From: Ornithinimicrobium cerasi
Lineage (GTDB): Bacteria > Actinomycetota > Actinomycetes > Actinomycetales > Dermatophilaceae
DNA length: 64,000 nucleotides
Direction of reading: 5' to 3'
NCBI RefSeq assembly: GCF_003702705.1
Contig: NZ_QZMN01000003.1
Span: 248,001-312,000 of the forward strand
A program made the translations under genes and the position numbers. Shown piece by piece: positions 50,220 to 59,553 of the stretch. The notes under the pieces are model-generated. The model was given only the letters and a program-made list of their open reading frames with translations. It ran no database searches and was not told the origin of the DNA. The stretch's first letter is position 1. Each line of letters opens with the position of its first letter.

Positions 50220-50980
50220 GGGCGCCGACCCTCGACCGGCACCGGACGGCGCAGGACGACCGCGAGCAGAGGCCCGGCCACGATCAGGGTGAGCCAGACG
50301 ATGCTGATCACGAGGATCTCGAAGACGTCACCGCGGTCCCGGCCCTGCACCACCGACACCACTCCGAGACCTGCTGCCACGGAGGCGGGGCTGGCCACGA
50401 GGACCCACCTGAGCACCCGCTCGACGCGCGACCCCGCCGACAGCGCCGGCGCCAGGCAGAGGAGGGACAGACTCATGAGCAGGTAGCCCAGCTCCTCGAG
50501 CGCGATGAAGACCCCGCCGGGGTTGTACTGCGTCAACAGCGCCCAGCCGTCCAGCTGCCCCTTCTCCAGGGCGAGCGGCATCACCGACGACTGGACGTAG
50601 TAGTCGATCAGGAGGACGGCCGCGGCGATCGTCGCCAGGCACAGGGCGATCTGGGTGTAGACCTTCCGCTCGGGCTCGACGTGCTGGTGCACGACGGCGA
50701 CGAGCGCGACGAACAGCACCATGAGCACCATGGCAGGGAACATCCAGAGGTAGTCACCCGGCCACTGCGCCACGATCACCTCGTCGGTGAAGGGGTACGG
50801 CACCTTGTCCGGCAGCGCCGTGAGCGCCAGGGCGAAGGTCACCAGCGTGAGCGCCGCCGTGGCCAGGGCCACCCCGGCGCCGAAGCCGCTCCCGTCACGC
50901 GCACGCGCGGTGGACGGCGAGCTCCGGACACCTCCTGCGGCTGGAGGGCCTGCGGACCGTCCTCGGACGTCGACACCCAT
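50216..50980 (-). CDS. Unknown membrane protein
   Basis: A 254-residue polytopic protein: hydrophilic N-terminal tail of about 30 residues, then roughly six hydrophobic segments (LVTFALALTAL, FPAMVLMVLFVALVAVV, ALCLATIAAAVLLIDYYVQ and others). YNPGGVFIALEELGYLLMSLSLLCLA is a notable conserved-looking stretch with acidic residues inside a membrane segment. Family not recognised. AGGAGG is six bases before the ATG. Two TACGCT/TAGTGC-like hexamers lie 20-30 bases upstream. Pairs with the following membrane gene. Confidence 0.6.
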   Translation of the reverse strand: MGVDVRGRSAGPPAAGGVRSSPSTARARDGSGFGAGVALATAALTLVTFALALTALPDKVPYPFTDEVIVAQWPGDYLWMFPAMVLMVLFVALVAVVHQHVEPERKVYTQIALCLATIAAAVLLIDYYVQSSVMPLALEKGQLDGWALLTQYNPGGVFIALEELGYLLMSLSLLCLAPALSAGSRVERVLRWVLVASPASVAAGLGVVSVVQGRDRGDVFEILVISIVWLTLIVAGPLLAVVLRRPVPVEGRRP

Positions 50981-51028
50981 CTCGTGCCTCCTAGCACTAC
51001 TACACAGCGTAGCACCAGAGGTCTCGGG

Positions 51029-52504
51029 TCAGCTGTCCTGCGGGCGTTCCAGGACGTGCGTGCGGGCCTCGGCGTAGCGCTCCCGGACCCGCGCGCCGTC
51101 GCCGCCCGGACCCGGCTCCACGAGCACGGTCTCGTGCAGCGGCCAGTCGGGGGGCGGGGCCTGGGACGTCGCGAGCACCCAGGCGGCCTGCCGGGCGGCG
51201 CCGTTGGCGACGTACTCGTCCGGCGTCGGCACCAGCACCGGCGTGCCGAGCACGTCGGCGAGCGCCTGCCGCAGGGTCAGCGACCGGGCTGCGCCACCCA
51301 CGAGGAGGAAGCGCCGCGCCAGCACCCCCTCGGCCGCCAGGGCGTCCACCGCGTCGGCGAGCAGGCAGGCGATCGACTCCACGGCCGCGCGGGCGAGGTG
51401 CGCGGGCGTCGTGGTGCCGAGGGTGAGCCCGTGCAGGGAGCCCGTGGCCAGCGGCAGGTTGGGCGTGCGCTCACCCTCGAGGTACGGCACGAGGACCAGC
51501 CCGCCCGCGCCCACCGGAGCCTGGGCAGCCAGGGTGTCCAGCCCGCTCACGTCCGTGCCCAGCAGGCGGGCGGTCGCGTCGAGCACCCGCGCGCCGTTGA
51601 GGGTGCACGCCAGGGGCAGGAAGCGGCCCGTGGCGTCGGCGAAGCCGCTCACCAGGCCGCTGACGTCTGCGGTACCCCGGTCCGTGACCGCGGACACCAC
51701 CCCCGACGTGCCGACCGAGAGCACCACGTCACCGGGGCCGGCGCCCAGGCCGAGCGCGGCCGCGGCGTTGTCCCCCGCCCCGGGGCCGAGGGGTATGCCG
51801 TCCGCGCCGGCTCCGCGTGCGGCGGGTCCGCGCGCGGCGGCGCCGGCGTCGAGCCTGCGTCCCCTGGTGGTCCCGGGGCTGTCGGCCGGCCCGAGGACGC
51901 GCGGCAGCCCGACGTCCCGACCCAGGACCTCTCGGACCAGGTCGGGCAGGTATCGGCCGGCCGCCGGGTGCCAGTAGCCGGTGCCGGAGGCGTCGGACCG
52001 GTCCGTGGTCAGGTCGGCGAGCCGGCCGGTCCCGCGCAACCGCCAGGTCAACCAGTCGTGGGGGAGGGCGACTGCCGACGTACGGTCGGCGTGCTGCGGC
52101 TCGTGCTCGCGGAGCCACGCGAGCTTGGTCACGGTGTAGGACGCGACCGGTACCGAGCCGGTGGTCGTCGCCCACCAGGCCGCCCCGCGCTCCTCCACCA
52201 GACGCTCGGCCTGCGGGGCGGAGCGGGTGTCGTTCCACAGCAGCGCCGGGCGGACCACCTGCCCCGCCTCGTCGAGCGCGACCATGCCGTGCTGCTGCCC
52301 CGCCACCGAGACGGCTGCCACGTCATCCAGGCCGCCCGCCTGCGCGACCGCCTCCCCGAGCGCCCGCCACCAGGCCTCCGGGTCCACCTCGGTGCCGTCG
52401 GGGTGGGCGGCACGCCCGGAGCGCACCAGGTCCCCGCTGGCGGCGTCCCGCACGACGACCTTGCAGGACTGGGTGGAGGAGTCGATCCCGGCGACGAGCG
52501 GCAT
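51029..52504 (-). CDS. xylB: Xylulokinase
   Basis: A 491-residue FGGY kinase that phosphorylates D-xylulose with ATP in the cytoplasm. [15 protein letters not shown] is the first ATP-site block, [13 protein letters not shown] and ALLWNDTRS are the substrate region, [15 protein letters not shown] holds the catalytic Asp, and [10 protein letters not shown] the second phosphate block. It follows xylose isomerase three bases after that gene's stop, the standard pair for xylose entry into the pentose phosphate pathway. The insertion after [14 protein letters not shown] is Ala/Gly-rich and longer than usual. Confidence 0.94.
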   Translation of the reverse strand: MPLVAGIDSSTQSCKVVVRDAASGDLVRSGRAAHPDGTEVDPEAWWRALGEAVAQAGGLDDVAAVSVAGQQHGMVALDEAGQVVRPALLWNDTRSAPQAERLVEERGAAWWATTTGSVPVASYTVTKLAWLREHEPQHADRTSAVALPHDWLTWRLRGTGRLADLTTDRSDASGTGYWHPAAGRYLPDLVREVLGRDVGLPRVLGPADSPGTTRGRRLDAGAAARGPAARGAGADGIPLGPGAGDNAAAALGLGAGPGDVVLSVGTSGVVSAVTDRGTADVSGLVSGFADATGRFLPLACTLNGARVLDATARLLGTDVSGLDTLAAQAPVGAGGLVLVPYLEGERTPNLPLATGSLHGLTLGTTTPAHLARAAVESIACLLADAVDALAAEGVLARRFLLVGGAARSLTLRQALADVLGTPVLVPTPDEYVANGAARQAAWVLATSQAPPPDWPLHETVLVEPGPGGDGARVRERYAEARTHVLERPQDS

Positions 52505-52507
52505 ACC

Positions 52508-53701
52508 TCAGACGGCTCCGAGGAGGTGGCGCAGGGCGAGCTGGTTGAGGTGGACGTGCGCGTAGCCGCGCGAGCCCAGCCGCTCGGACTCCTCGAGGAT
52601 CTCCACGCCGAGGTCGCCCTCGGTCCGGAGCAGCGAGGCGGGCGACTCGCCCTCGTCCAGGGTCGGGCGGGCCAGCTCCTCGAGCCCGGAGGCGCGCATC
52701 GCCTCCTGCACCTGCGGGTCGGCGCGGAACGCGACGGCCCGCTCGGCCAGGAGCGAGTAGGCCTCCATGTTGGCGGCCGCCGACACCCACACCCCCTCCA
52801 GGTCCTCGGTCCGCGAGGGCTTGTAGTCGAAGTGCCGGGGGCCGTCGTAGCGCGGACCGCCGCCCGGGAAGCCGTTCTCCAGCAGGTCCACCGTGAAGAA
52901 CGCCGACAGCAGGTCGCCGTGCCCGAACACGAGGTCCTGGTCGAAGCGCGGCCCGTGCTGACCGTTGAGGTCGATGTGGAAGAGCTTGCCCTGCCACAGC
53001 GCCTGGCTGATGCCGGCGGTGAAGTTGAGCCCGGCCATCTGCTCGTGCCCGACCTCGGGGTTGAGCCCGACGATGTCCCCGTGCTCGAGGGTGGAGATGA
53101 AGCCCAGGGCGTGGCCCACCGTCGGCAGGAGGATGTCCCCGCGGGGCTCGTTGGGCTTGGGCTCGAGGGCGATCCGCATCCCGTAGCCGCGCTCCTTGAT
53201 GAACGACGCGACGGCGTCGACGCCCTCGGCGTAGCGGTCCAGCGCGGCCTTGTGGTCCTTGGCGCCGTCGTACTCCGCCCCCTCGCGGCCGCCCCACATC
53301 ACGAACGTGGCCGCTCCCAGCTCGGCACCGAGCTCGACCTGGCGCAGCACCTTGCGCAGGGCGAGCCGGCGCACGCCGCGGTCGTTGCTGGTGAGGGCGC
53401 CGTCCTTGAACACCGGGTGGCTGAAGGTGTTGGTGGTGACCATCGGCACCGTGAGACCGGTCTCCTCCAGCGCGGTGCGGAACCGCGCCAGCGTCGCGTC
53501 CCGGTCGGCGGTGGAGGCTCCCAGCGGGACGAGGTCGTCGTCGTGGAAGGTGACGCCGGAGGCCCCCAGCTCGGCGAGGCGGTGGACGGACTCGACGGGG
53601 TCGATCGGGGCGCGGGTCGCGTCACCGAACGGGTCCTGGGCGGACCAGCCGACGGTCCAGAGGCCGAAGGTGAACGGGACCTGGGCGAGCGTGGTGGGCA
53701 C
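52508..53701 (-). CDS. xylA: Xylose isomerase
   Basis: A 397-residue class I xylose isomerase converting D-xylose to D-xylulose. [11 protein letters not shown] holds the catalytic His, and [45 protein letters not shown] provide the two-metal ligands. Start: GTG at 53699-53701, six bases after AAGGAGG. An upstream extension of the frame exists but has no start logic. Transcribed divergently from the importer behind a TTGCGC-N17-TAGTTT promoter. Confidence 0.95.
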   Translation of the reverse strand: MPTTLAQVPFTFGLWTVGWSAQDPFGDATRAPIDPVESVHRLAELGASGVTFHDDDLVPLGASTADRDATLARFRTALEETGLTVPMVTTNTFSHPVFKDGALTSNDRGVRRLALRKVLRQVELGAELGAATFVMWGGREGAEYDGAKDHKAALDRYAEGVDAVASFIKERGYGMRIALEPKPNEPRGDILLPTVGHALGFISTLEHGDIVGLNPEVGHEQMAGLNFTAGISQALWQGKLFHIDLNGQHGPRFDQDLVFGHGDLLSAFFTVDLLENGFPGGGPRYDGPRHFDYKPSRTEDLEGVWVSAAANMEAYSLLAERAVAFRADPQVQEAMRASGLEELARPTLDEGESPASLLRTEGDLGVEILEESERLGSRGYAHVHLNQLALRHLLGAV

Positions 53702-53729
53702 GAGAGCCTCCTTGGTTGGTTGTGCGTCA

Positions 53730-53758
53730 AAACTATCCAGTCGCAGGCTCGCGCGCAA
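53730..53758 (-). promoter_or_regulatory. xylA promoter TTGCGC-N17-TAGTTT
   Basis: On the minus strand the -35 TTGCGC is at 53753-53758 and the -10 TAGTTT at 53730-53735, 17 bases apart. The operator at 53782-53795 lies upstream of the -35, so control of this side would need upstream or cooperative binding. Confidence 0.6.
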
Positions 53759-53781
53759 CCCCACCGTCACCGTTGCGAAAT

Positions 53782-53795
53782 CGTTATCGATAACG
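53782..53795. promoter_or_regulatory. Operator CGTTATCGATAACG, perfect 14-bp palindrome
   Basis: A perfect palindrome in the divergent xylA/importer region, one base before the TTGACA -35 of the importer, positioned to block that promoter. Probable target of the LacI regulator at 60967-61983 or the ROK regulator at 62174. Confidence 0.75.
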
Positions 53796-53796
53796 T

Positions 53797-53826
53797 TTGA
53801 CACGCGGCGCAACTAACTGGCAGATT
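53797..53826 (+). promoter_or_regulatory. Importer promoter TTGACA-N18-CAGATT
   Basis: Perfect -35 TTGACA (53797-53802), 18 bases, -10-like CAGATT (53821-53826), then GAGGAG at 53852 and the ATG. The -10 is a weak match; the -35 is exact. Confidence 0.6.
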
Positions 53827-53864
53827 CAGGCTACGGAACTCACTCGACGCTGAGGAGCATGACC

Positions 53865-55178
53865 ATGAAGATGACCCGCGCACTGAGCCTGATGGCCTCG
53901 GGAGGCCTGGTTCTCACTCTCGCCGCCTGCGGCGGCGACGGTGGTGAGGAGGTCGACGAGGGCGGGTCGACGGGTGGGGGAGCCGCCGCCGGCGACACGA
54001 CGATCACCTGGTGGCACAACTCCAACACCGGGGAGGGGCTGGAGTACTACCAGCAGCTGGCCGACGACTTCGCCGAGGAGAACGGCATCACCATCCAGGT
54101 CGAGGCGATGCAGCACGAGGACATGCTCACCCAGCTCGACGCGGCCTTCCAGGCCGGCGACGCCCCGGACATCTACATGGAGCGCGGCGGCGGCGAGCTC
54201 GCCGACCACGTGGAGGCCGGGCTGACCCGTGACCTCACCGAGGACGCCGCGGAGGAGATCGAGCTGCTCGGCGGCACGGTCCAGGGGTGGACGGTCGAGG
54301 ACCGGGTCTACGCGCTGCCGTTCTCCGTCGGCGTCGTGGGCTTCTGGTACAACACCGAGATGTTCGAGGAGGCCGGGATCACCGAGCCGCCCGCCACCTG
54401 GGACGAGATGTACGAGGCCATCGACCAGCTCAAGGCCGCCGGCATGGAGCCGATCTCGGTCGGGGCGGGCGACGGCTGGCCGGCCGCGCACTACTGGTAC
54501 CAGTTCGCGCTGCGGCACTGCGCCGAGGACGTGCTCACCAGCGCCGTCCAGTCCCTCGACTTCTCCGACCAGTGCTTCATCAGCGCCGGGGAGGACGTCG
54601 AGCGGCTGATCGCCGCCGAGCCGTTCAACCGCGGGTTCCTGTCCACCCCCGCCCAGTCCGGTCCGACCAGCGCCTCGGGCCTGCTCGCGACGGAGCAGGT
54701 GGCGATGGAGATGCAGGGCCACTGGGAGCCGGGCGTGATGGCCGGCCTGACGGAGGACGGCGAGGGGCTGGGCGACAAGCTCGGCTGGTTCCCGTTCCCG
54801 CAGGTCGAGGGTGGCCAGGGTGATCCCGAGGCCCAGCTCGGCGGCGGCGACGCGTGGGGCGTCTCCGCCGACGCGCCGGACGAGGCCGTCGACTTCGTGC
54901 GCTTCCTGCTCTCCGACGAGGTCCAGAGGGGCTTCGCCGAGCGGGACATGGGCCTGCCGACCAACCCCAACGTCGGCGACGCGGTCCAGGACCCGGCACT
55001 GGCCGGTCTGCTCGAGGTGCGCGACAGCGCCCCCTACGTCCAGCTCTACTTCGACACCGCCTTCGTCCAGTCCGTCGGCGGGGCCATGAACGACGCGATC
55101 GAGCTGATGTTCGCCGGTCAGGCGACCCCGCAGGACATCGTGGCCGACACCCAGGCCGCGGCGGACTCCGCGGGCTGA
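53865..55178 (+). CDS. Sugar (xylo-oligosaccharide-type) ABC transporter substrate-binding lipoprotein
   Basis: A 437-residue lipoprotein (lipobox LAAC, Cys22) of the family 1 sugar-binding fold: TTITWWHNSNTGEGLEYYQ, DAPDIYMERGGGELAD, YALPFSVGVVGFWYNTEMFEEAGI, and WPAAHYWYQFALRHC. The start is set at ATG 53865 because GAGGAG ends seven bases before it; in-frame ATGs at 53859 and 53871 are also possible. It heads an operon with two permeases and a GH3 enzyme, divergent from xylAB, so xylo-oligosaccharides or xylobiose are the likely ligands (BxlE-like, by context). Confidence 0.9.
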   Translation: MKMTRALSLMASGGLVLTLAACGGDGGEEVDEGGSTGGGAAAGDTTITWWHNSNTGEGLEYYQQLADDFAEENGITIQVEAMQHEDMLTQLDAAFQAGDAPDIYMERGGGELADHVEAGLTRDLTEDAAEEIELLGGTVQGWTVEDRVYALPFSVGVVGFWYNTEMFEEAGITEPPATWDEMYEAIDQLKAAGMEPISVGAGDGWPAAHYWYQFALRHCAEDVLTSAVQSLDFSDQCFISAGEDVERLIAAEPFNRGFLSTPAQSGPTSASGLLATEQVAMEMQGHWEPGVMAGLTEDGEGLGDKLGWFPFPQVEGGQGDPEAQLGGGDAWGVSADAPDEAVDFVRFLLSDEVQRGFAERDMGLPTNPNVGDAVQDPALAGLLEVRDSAPYVQLYFDTAFVQSVGGAMNDAIELMFAGQATPQDIVADTQAAADSAG

Positions 55179-55192
55179 CCGCCCGCCTGACG

Positions 55193-56176
55193 ATGACCGT
55201 CCTCCCCGTCGCCCCCCGGGCGACCACGGATCCCTCCGCCGGCCGCGCCTCGCGGCCGGCGGGGGCCCGGGGTCGCGACTGGCGCATGGCGCTGGAGATC
55301 GTGGGCTTCACCGCCCCGGCCCTGCTGCTCTTCGCCGTCTTCGTGGTCTGGCCGATCCTGCGTGCCGTCCAGTTCTCCGTCTACCGCTGGAAGGGCTTCG
55401 GCCCCCTCGTCGACTTCGTCGGCCTGCAGAACTACGTCAGCGTGCTCACCGACGACGTCTTCACCGGTGCGGTCGGGCACAACCTGCTCATCGTGGTGCT
55501 CTCGATCCTCGTGCAGCTGCCGCTCGGCCTGGCCATCGCGCTGCTGCTCAACCGCCGGATGCGCGGTCAGGGCGTGCTCCGGACGATCATCTTCGTCCCG
55601 TACGTGCTGTCGGAGGTCATCGCCGGTGTCGTCTGGTTCCAGCTGCTGCAGCCGGGCCGCGGCGTCGTCGAGACGCTGCTCGGCACGGTCGGTCTCGAGG
55701 GGCCCTTCCAGGGGTTCCTCGGCACCCCGGAGCTGGCCATGCCCACCCTCATCGTGGTGCTGACCTGGAAGTACGTCGGCCTCGCGGTCCTGCTCTTCCT
55801 CGCCGGCCTGCAGGGCGTGCCGGCCGAGCTCTCCGAGGCGGCCCAGATCGACGGGGCCACCTGGTGGCAGACCCAGTGGCGGGTCACCATCCCGCTGCTC
55901 GGTCCGACCATCCGGATGTGGGCCTTCCTGTCGATGATCGGCTCGCTGCAGCTCTTCGACATGGTGTGGATCCTGACCGGCGGCGGACCCGCCAACGCGA
56001 CGACGACCATGGCCACCTTCCTCGTCAACGAGGGCACGAAGCGGCAGAACTACGGCATCGCCGCCGCCGCGTCGGTCGTCCTCTTCGTCATCGCCCTGGT
56101 GATGGCTCTCCTCTACCAGCGGTTCGTGCTCCGGCGCGACACCGACGACGCCGACGTCGTCCGGGGGGTCCGATGA
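55193..56176 (+). CDS. Sugar ABC transporter permease, MalF type (BxlF-like)
   Basis: A 327-residue permease: hydrophilic, Arg-rich N-tail, then ALLLFAVFVVWPILRAVQF and further segments; EAA loop SEAAQIDGATWWQTQWRVTIP. ATG 15 bases after the binding-protein stop. Ends in an ATGA overlap with the next permease. Confidence 0.9.
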   Translation: MTVLPVAPRATTDPSAGRASRPAGARGRDWRMALEIVGFTAPALLLFAVFVVWPILRAVQFSVYRWKGFGPLVDFVGLQNYVSVLTDDVFTGAVGHNLLIVVLSILVQLPLGLAIALLLNRRMRGQGVLRTIIFVPYVLSEVIAGVVWFQLLQPGRGVVETLLGTVGLEGPFQGFLGTPELAMPTLIVVLTWKYVGLAVLLFLAGLQGVPAELSEAAQIDGATWWQTQWRVTIPLLGPTIRMWAFLSMIGSLQLFDMVWILTGGGPANATTTMATFLVNEGTKRQNYGIAAAASVVLFVIALVMALLYQRFVLRRDTDDADVVRGVR

Positions 56177-57033
56177 GCGCCGTTCCCGTCACCCGAGGCT
56201 CCCGCGAGGGCAGCGGCCGCCGCGAGGGCGGCGTGCTGGTCTACCTCGCCGCGCTGCTCGTCGTGATCATCACCCTGGGCCCGGTCCTGTATGCCGTGCT
56301 CGGCGGCTTCCGCAGCAACGCGCAGCTGGCCGCCGACCCCGCCGGCCTGCCCGACCCCTGGCTGCTGGACAGCTACCGCCGCGTCGTCACCGAGGGCGCC
56401 TTCTGGACCTATGCCCTCAACTCCGTGGCAGTGGCCGTGATCACCACGGTGGTCACCGTCGTCCTCGGCCTGATGGCCGCCTACCCGCTGGCCCGCTACC
56501 AGTTCCGGTGGCGCGAGCCGCTGTTCATGGTCTTCGTCGTCGGCCTGCTCTTCCCGGCCACCGTCGCGATCATCCCGCTCTTCATCCTCGTCACCCGTGA
56601 CCTGAGCCTCGGCAACACCTGGTGGGGCGTCGCGCTGCCCCAGGCGGCGTTCGCGCTGCCGATGACCATCGTCATCCTGCGCCCGTTCCTGATGGCCATC
56701 CCGCGCGAGCTGGAGGAGGCCGCGACCGTGGACGGCGCCTCACGGCTGCAGTTCTTCTGGCGGATCCTGCTGCCGCTGTCGGCGCCGGGCGCGATCACCG
56801 TCGGGGTGCTGGCCTTCGTCGGCTCCTGGAACGCCTACCTGCTGCCCCTGCTCCTGCTGCGGGGAGACATGAAGACGCTGCCCCTGGGCGTGGCCGACTT
56901 CTCCTCGCAGTACTCCTCGGACACCGCCGGCGTCTTCGCCTTCACCACGCTGGCGATGATCCCCGCGCTGATCTTCTTCCTCGCCATGCAGAAGCGGATC
57001 GTCAGCGGCCTGCAGGGCGCGGTCAAGGGCTGA
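56173..57033 (+). CDS. Sugar ABC transporter permease, MalG type (BxlG-like)
   Basis: A 286-residue permease: GGVLVYLAALLVVIITLGPVLYAVLGG at the N-terminus, AAYPLARYQFRW and EAA loop EEAATVDGASRLQFFWRILLP. The C-terminus ISGLQGAVKG-like (IVSGLQGAVKG) is usual for MalG-type subunits. No ATPase gene follows. Confidence 0.9.
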   Translation: MSAVPVTRGSREGSGRREGGVLVYLAALLVVIITLGPVLYAVLGGFRSNAQLAADPAGLPDPWLLDSYRRVVTEGAFWTYALNSVAVAVITTVVTVVLGLMAAYPLARYQFRWREPLFMVFVVGLLFPATVAIIPLFILVTRDLSLGNTWWGVALPQAAFALPMTIVILRPFLMAIPRELEEAATVDGASRLQFFWRILLPLSAPGAITVGVLAFVGSWNAYLLPLLLLRGDMKTLPLGVADFSSQYSSDTAGVFAFTTLAMIPALIFFLAMQKRIVSGLQGAVKG

Positions 57034-57116
57034 CCGTCCTCGACCGCCCCTGACCCGCCCGTGACCCTGCCGACCCGCCCGGCCCCCCCACACCTCCGCC
57101 CAGAGAGACCTGCCCC

Positions 57117-59429
57117 ATGAGCCAGACCACCGCGCAGCCCGACACCAGCACCAGCACCGTCGCGGTCCCCGAGGACCCCACCGACGTGGCGGGCCTCGTC
57201 GCGTCGATGACCCTGGAGGAGAAGCTGGCCCAGATCGTCGGCTTCTGGGACAAGGGTGACGGTGACGCGGTCGCGCCGCTGCAGGGCGCCTTCGTCGAGC
57301 CGAAGAGCCTCCACGACGTCGCCGCCTCCGGACTGGGCCACCTGACCCGGGTCTACGGCACCCGGCCGGTGGACCCGCTCGAGCGGGCCCGCTGGCTGTG
57401 GGACTTCCAGCGCTGGATCGTGAGCAGCACGCGGCACGGCATACCGGCGCTGGTCCACGAGGAGTGCCTGACGGGGCTGTCCGCGTGGGGCGCGGCCACC
57501 TACCCGACCCCGCTCGCCTGGGGTGCCACCTTCGACCCCGACCTCGTCACCGAGGCGGCGGCCCTGGTCGGCCGCTCGATGCGGCAGCTCGGTGTGCACC
57601 AGGGGCTGGCGCCCGTGCTCGACGTCGTCCGCGACCCCCGCTGGGGGCGGGTCGAGGAGGCGATCTCCGAGGACCCCTACCTCGTCGCCACCGTCGGGAC
57701 CGGGTATGTCGTGGGCCTGCAGTCCGCAGGGATCCACGCCACCCTCAAGCACTTCGTCGGCTACTCCGCCTCGCAGGCCGGGCGCAACTTCGCCCCCGTC
57801 CACGCCGGGCCGCGCGAGCTCGAGGACGTGCTGTTGGTGCCCTTCGAGATGGCTGTCGTCGAGGGCGGCGCGCGGTCGGTCATGCATTCCTACAGCGAGA
57901 TCGACGGCGTCCCCGTCGCCGCCGACCCGACCCTGCTCACCGGGGTGCTGCGCGAGCGGTGGGGCTTCGACGGCACCGTCGTCGCCGACTACTTCGGGGT
58001 CGCCTTCCTCGCGCTGCTCCACCACGTCGCCGCGGACCTCGGCGACGCCGCCGGTCAGGCGCTGCTCGCCGGCGTCGACGTCGAGCTGCCCACCGGTGAC
58101 GCCTACCTCGGCCCGCTCGCGGCCGCGGTGCGCTCCGGTGCGGTCGACGAGTCCCTCGTCGACCGGGCCTGCACCCGGGCGCTGGAGCAGAAGGCCGAGC
58201 TCGGGCTGCTCGGGGCCACCTTCGAGGACGAGCCGCCGACCGAGGTCGACCTCGACGGTCCCGAGCACCGGGCGCTCGCCGCCCGGCTGGCCGAGGAGTC
58301 CGTGGTGCTGCTGTCCAACGACGGGACGCTCCCGCTCGCGGCTCCGCGCCGGGTCGCGGTCCTGGGCCCGAACGCCGACCGGCTGGCGGCCCTCCTCGGC
58401 TGCTACGCGTTCGTCAACCATGTCATCCCGCAGCACCCCGGCACCGAGCCGGGCATCGAGGTCCCGACGGTCCTCGAGGCGCTCACGGGCGAGTGGCCGG
58501 ACGTCCAGGTGCGGTTCGCACGAGGCTGCGAGGTGGACTCCGACGACGTCACCGGCATCGAGGAGGCGGTCACCGCGGCGCGGGAGGCCGAGGTGGCGGT
58601 CCTCGTCGTGGGTGACTCCTCGGGGCTCTTCGGGCGCGGCACCTCCGGGGAGGGCTGCGACCGCGACGACCTCGAGCTGCCGGGCGTGCAGCGCCGCCTC
58701 GTCGAGGAGGTCGTGGCGACCGGCACCCCCGTCGTCCTCGTCCTCGTCACCGGGCGCCCCTACGCCGTGGACTGGGCCCTGGGCTCGTGCGCCGCCGTGG
58801 TCCAGGCCTTCTTCCCGGGCGAGGAGGGCGCCGGCGCGGTCGCGGGGGTGCTCTCGGGCCGGGTCAACCCCTCCGGGCACCTGCCGGTCAGCATGCCGCG
58901 GTCGGCCGGCAGCCAGCCCTACACCTACCTCCACCCCGCGCTGGGCGGCGACTCCGACGTCACGAACCTCTCGAGCCGACCGGCGCTGCCGTTCGGGCAC
59001 GGGTTGTCCTACACGACCTTCGAGCTCACCGACCTCGACGTCCTCGCCGGCTCGACCGCCGACGACGTCGTCGTGCGGGTCCGCGTGCACAACACGGGGG
59101 ACCGCCCCGGGGACGACGTCGTCCAGCTCTACGCCCGCGACCTGGTGGCCTCCGTGACACGCCCGGTGGCCCAGCTCGTGGGCTACGCCCGCGTCCGGCT
59201 GGCCGCCGGTGAGTCCCGCACCCTGACGCTGCGGGTGCCGCCCTCCCGCCTCTCGTTCACCGTCCGCGACGGGCGGCGGGTCGTCGAGCCTGGGGAGGTG
59301 GAGGTGTGGGTCGGCGACTGCGTCACCGACCGCCGCCAGCTGCGCACCGTCATGCTGACCGGCGGCGTGCACGAGGTGGCGCTGCACGACCCGCGCCGCA
59401 CCACCGTGGAGGTCGGGACGGGGATCTGA
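57117..59429 (+). CDS. Glycoside hydrolase family 3 (beta-xylosidase-like)
   Basis: A 770-residue cytoplasmic GH3 enzyme, fourth gene of the operon. GQ-rich N-terminal barrel with GLAPVLDVVRDPRWGRVEEAISEDP, LKHFVGYS and nucleophile Asp291 in TVVADYFGVAF (the usual SDW/SDY with Ala replacing Ser), then the second domain with VAVLGPNADR and the C-terminal fibronectin-like domain. Acid/base is not pinned down. The long first domain and the ending match beta-xylosidases and beta-glucosidases of the bxl type; with the xylose genes adjacent, beta-xylosidase is the best call. GAGAGACC a few bases upstream is a modest Shine-Dalgarno. Confidence 0.9.
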   Translation: MSQTTAQPDTSTSTVAVPEDPTDVAGLVASMTLEEKLAQIVGFWDKGDGDAVAPLQGAFVEPKSLHDVAASGLGHLTRVYGTRPVDPLERARWLWDFQRWIVSSTRHGIPALVHEECLTGLSAWGAATYPTPLAWGATFDPDLVTEAAALVGRSMRQLGVHQGLAPVLDVVRDPRWGRVEEAISEDPYLVATVGTGYVVGLQSAGIHATLKHFVGYSASQAGRNFAPVHAGPRELEDVLLVPFEMAVVEGGARSVMHSYSEIDGVPVAADPTLLTGVLRERWGFDGTVVADYFGVAFLALLHHVAADLGDAAGQALLAGVDVELPTGDAYLGPLAAAVRSGAVDESLVDRACTRALEQKAELGLLGATFEDEPPTEVDLDGPEHRALAARLAEESVVLLSNDGTLPLAAPRRVAVLGPNADRLAALLGCYAFVNHVIPQHPGTEPGIEVPTVLEALTGEWPDVQVRFARGCEVDSDDVTGIEEAVTAAREAEVAVLVVGDSSGLFGRGTSGEGCDRDDLELPGVQRRLVEEVVATGTPVVLVLVTGRPYAVDWALGSCAAVVQAFFPGEEGAGAVAGVLSGRVNPSGHLPVSMPRSAGSQPYTYLHPALGGDSDVTNLSSRPALPFGHGLSYTTFELTDLDVLAGSTADDVVVRVRVHNTGDRPGDDVVQLYARDLVASVTRPVAQLVGYARVRLAAGESRTLTLRVPPSRLSFTVRDGRRVVEPGEVEVWVGDCVTDRRQLRTVMLTGGVHEVALHDPRRTTVEVGTGI

Positions 59430-59492
59430 CGCCTCGCGGGAGCGTCCGTGCCGGGACCGGCGAGGCCGGTCGACAGCCGCCCCGGCCGGCCG

Positions 59493-59498
59493 TAGTCT
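59493..59498 (+). promoter_or_regulatory. Leaderless -10 (TAGTCT)
   Basis: TAGTCT, seven bases, then GTG at 59506, which opens a 15-codon frame upstream of the PP-loop gene. Confidence 0.5.
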
Positions 59499-59505
59499 CC
59501 GCTGC

Positions 59506-59553
59506 GTGACTCCTGTGCCGGTGGACCGCGCCGACGACCCGCGGACCGGCTGA
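59506..59553 (+). CDS. Possible 15-aa leaderless leader peptide of the PP-loop gene
   Basis: GTG to TGA, 15 codons (VTPVPVDRADDPRTG), beginning seven bases after TAGTCT. Its TGA overlaps the ATG of the next gene (TGATG), so translation of the short frame would deliver ribosomes to that start, which has no Shine-Dalgarno. Acidic and proline-rich; no homology claimed. It could equally be unused sequence before a longer real start. Confidence 0.4.
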   Translation: MTPVPVDRADDPRTG

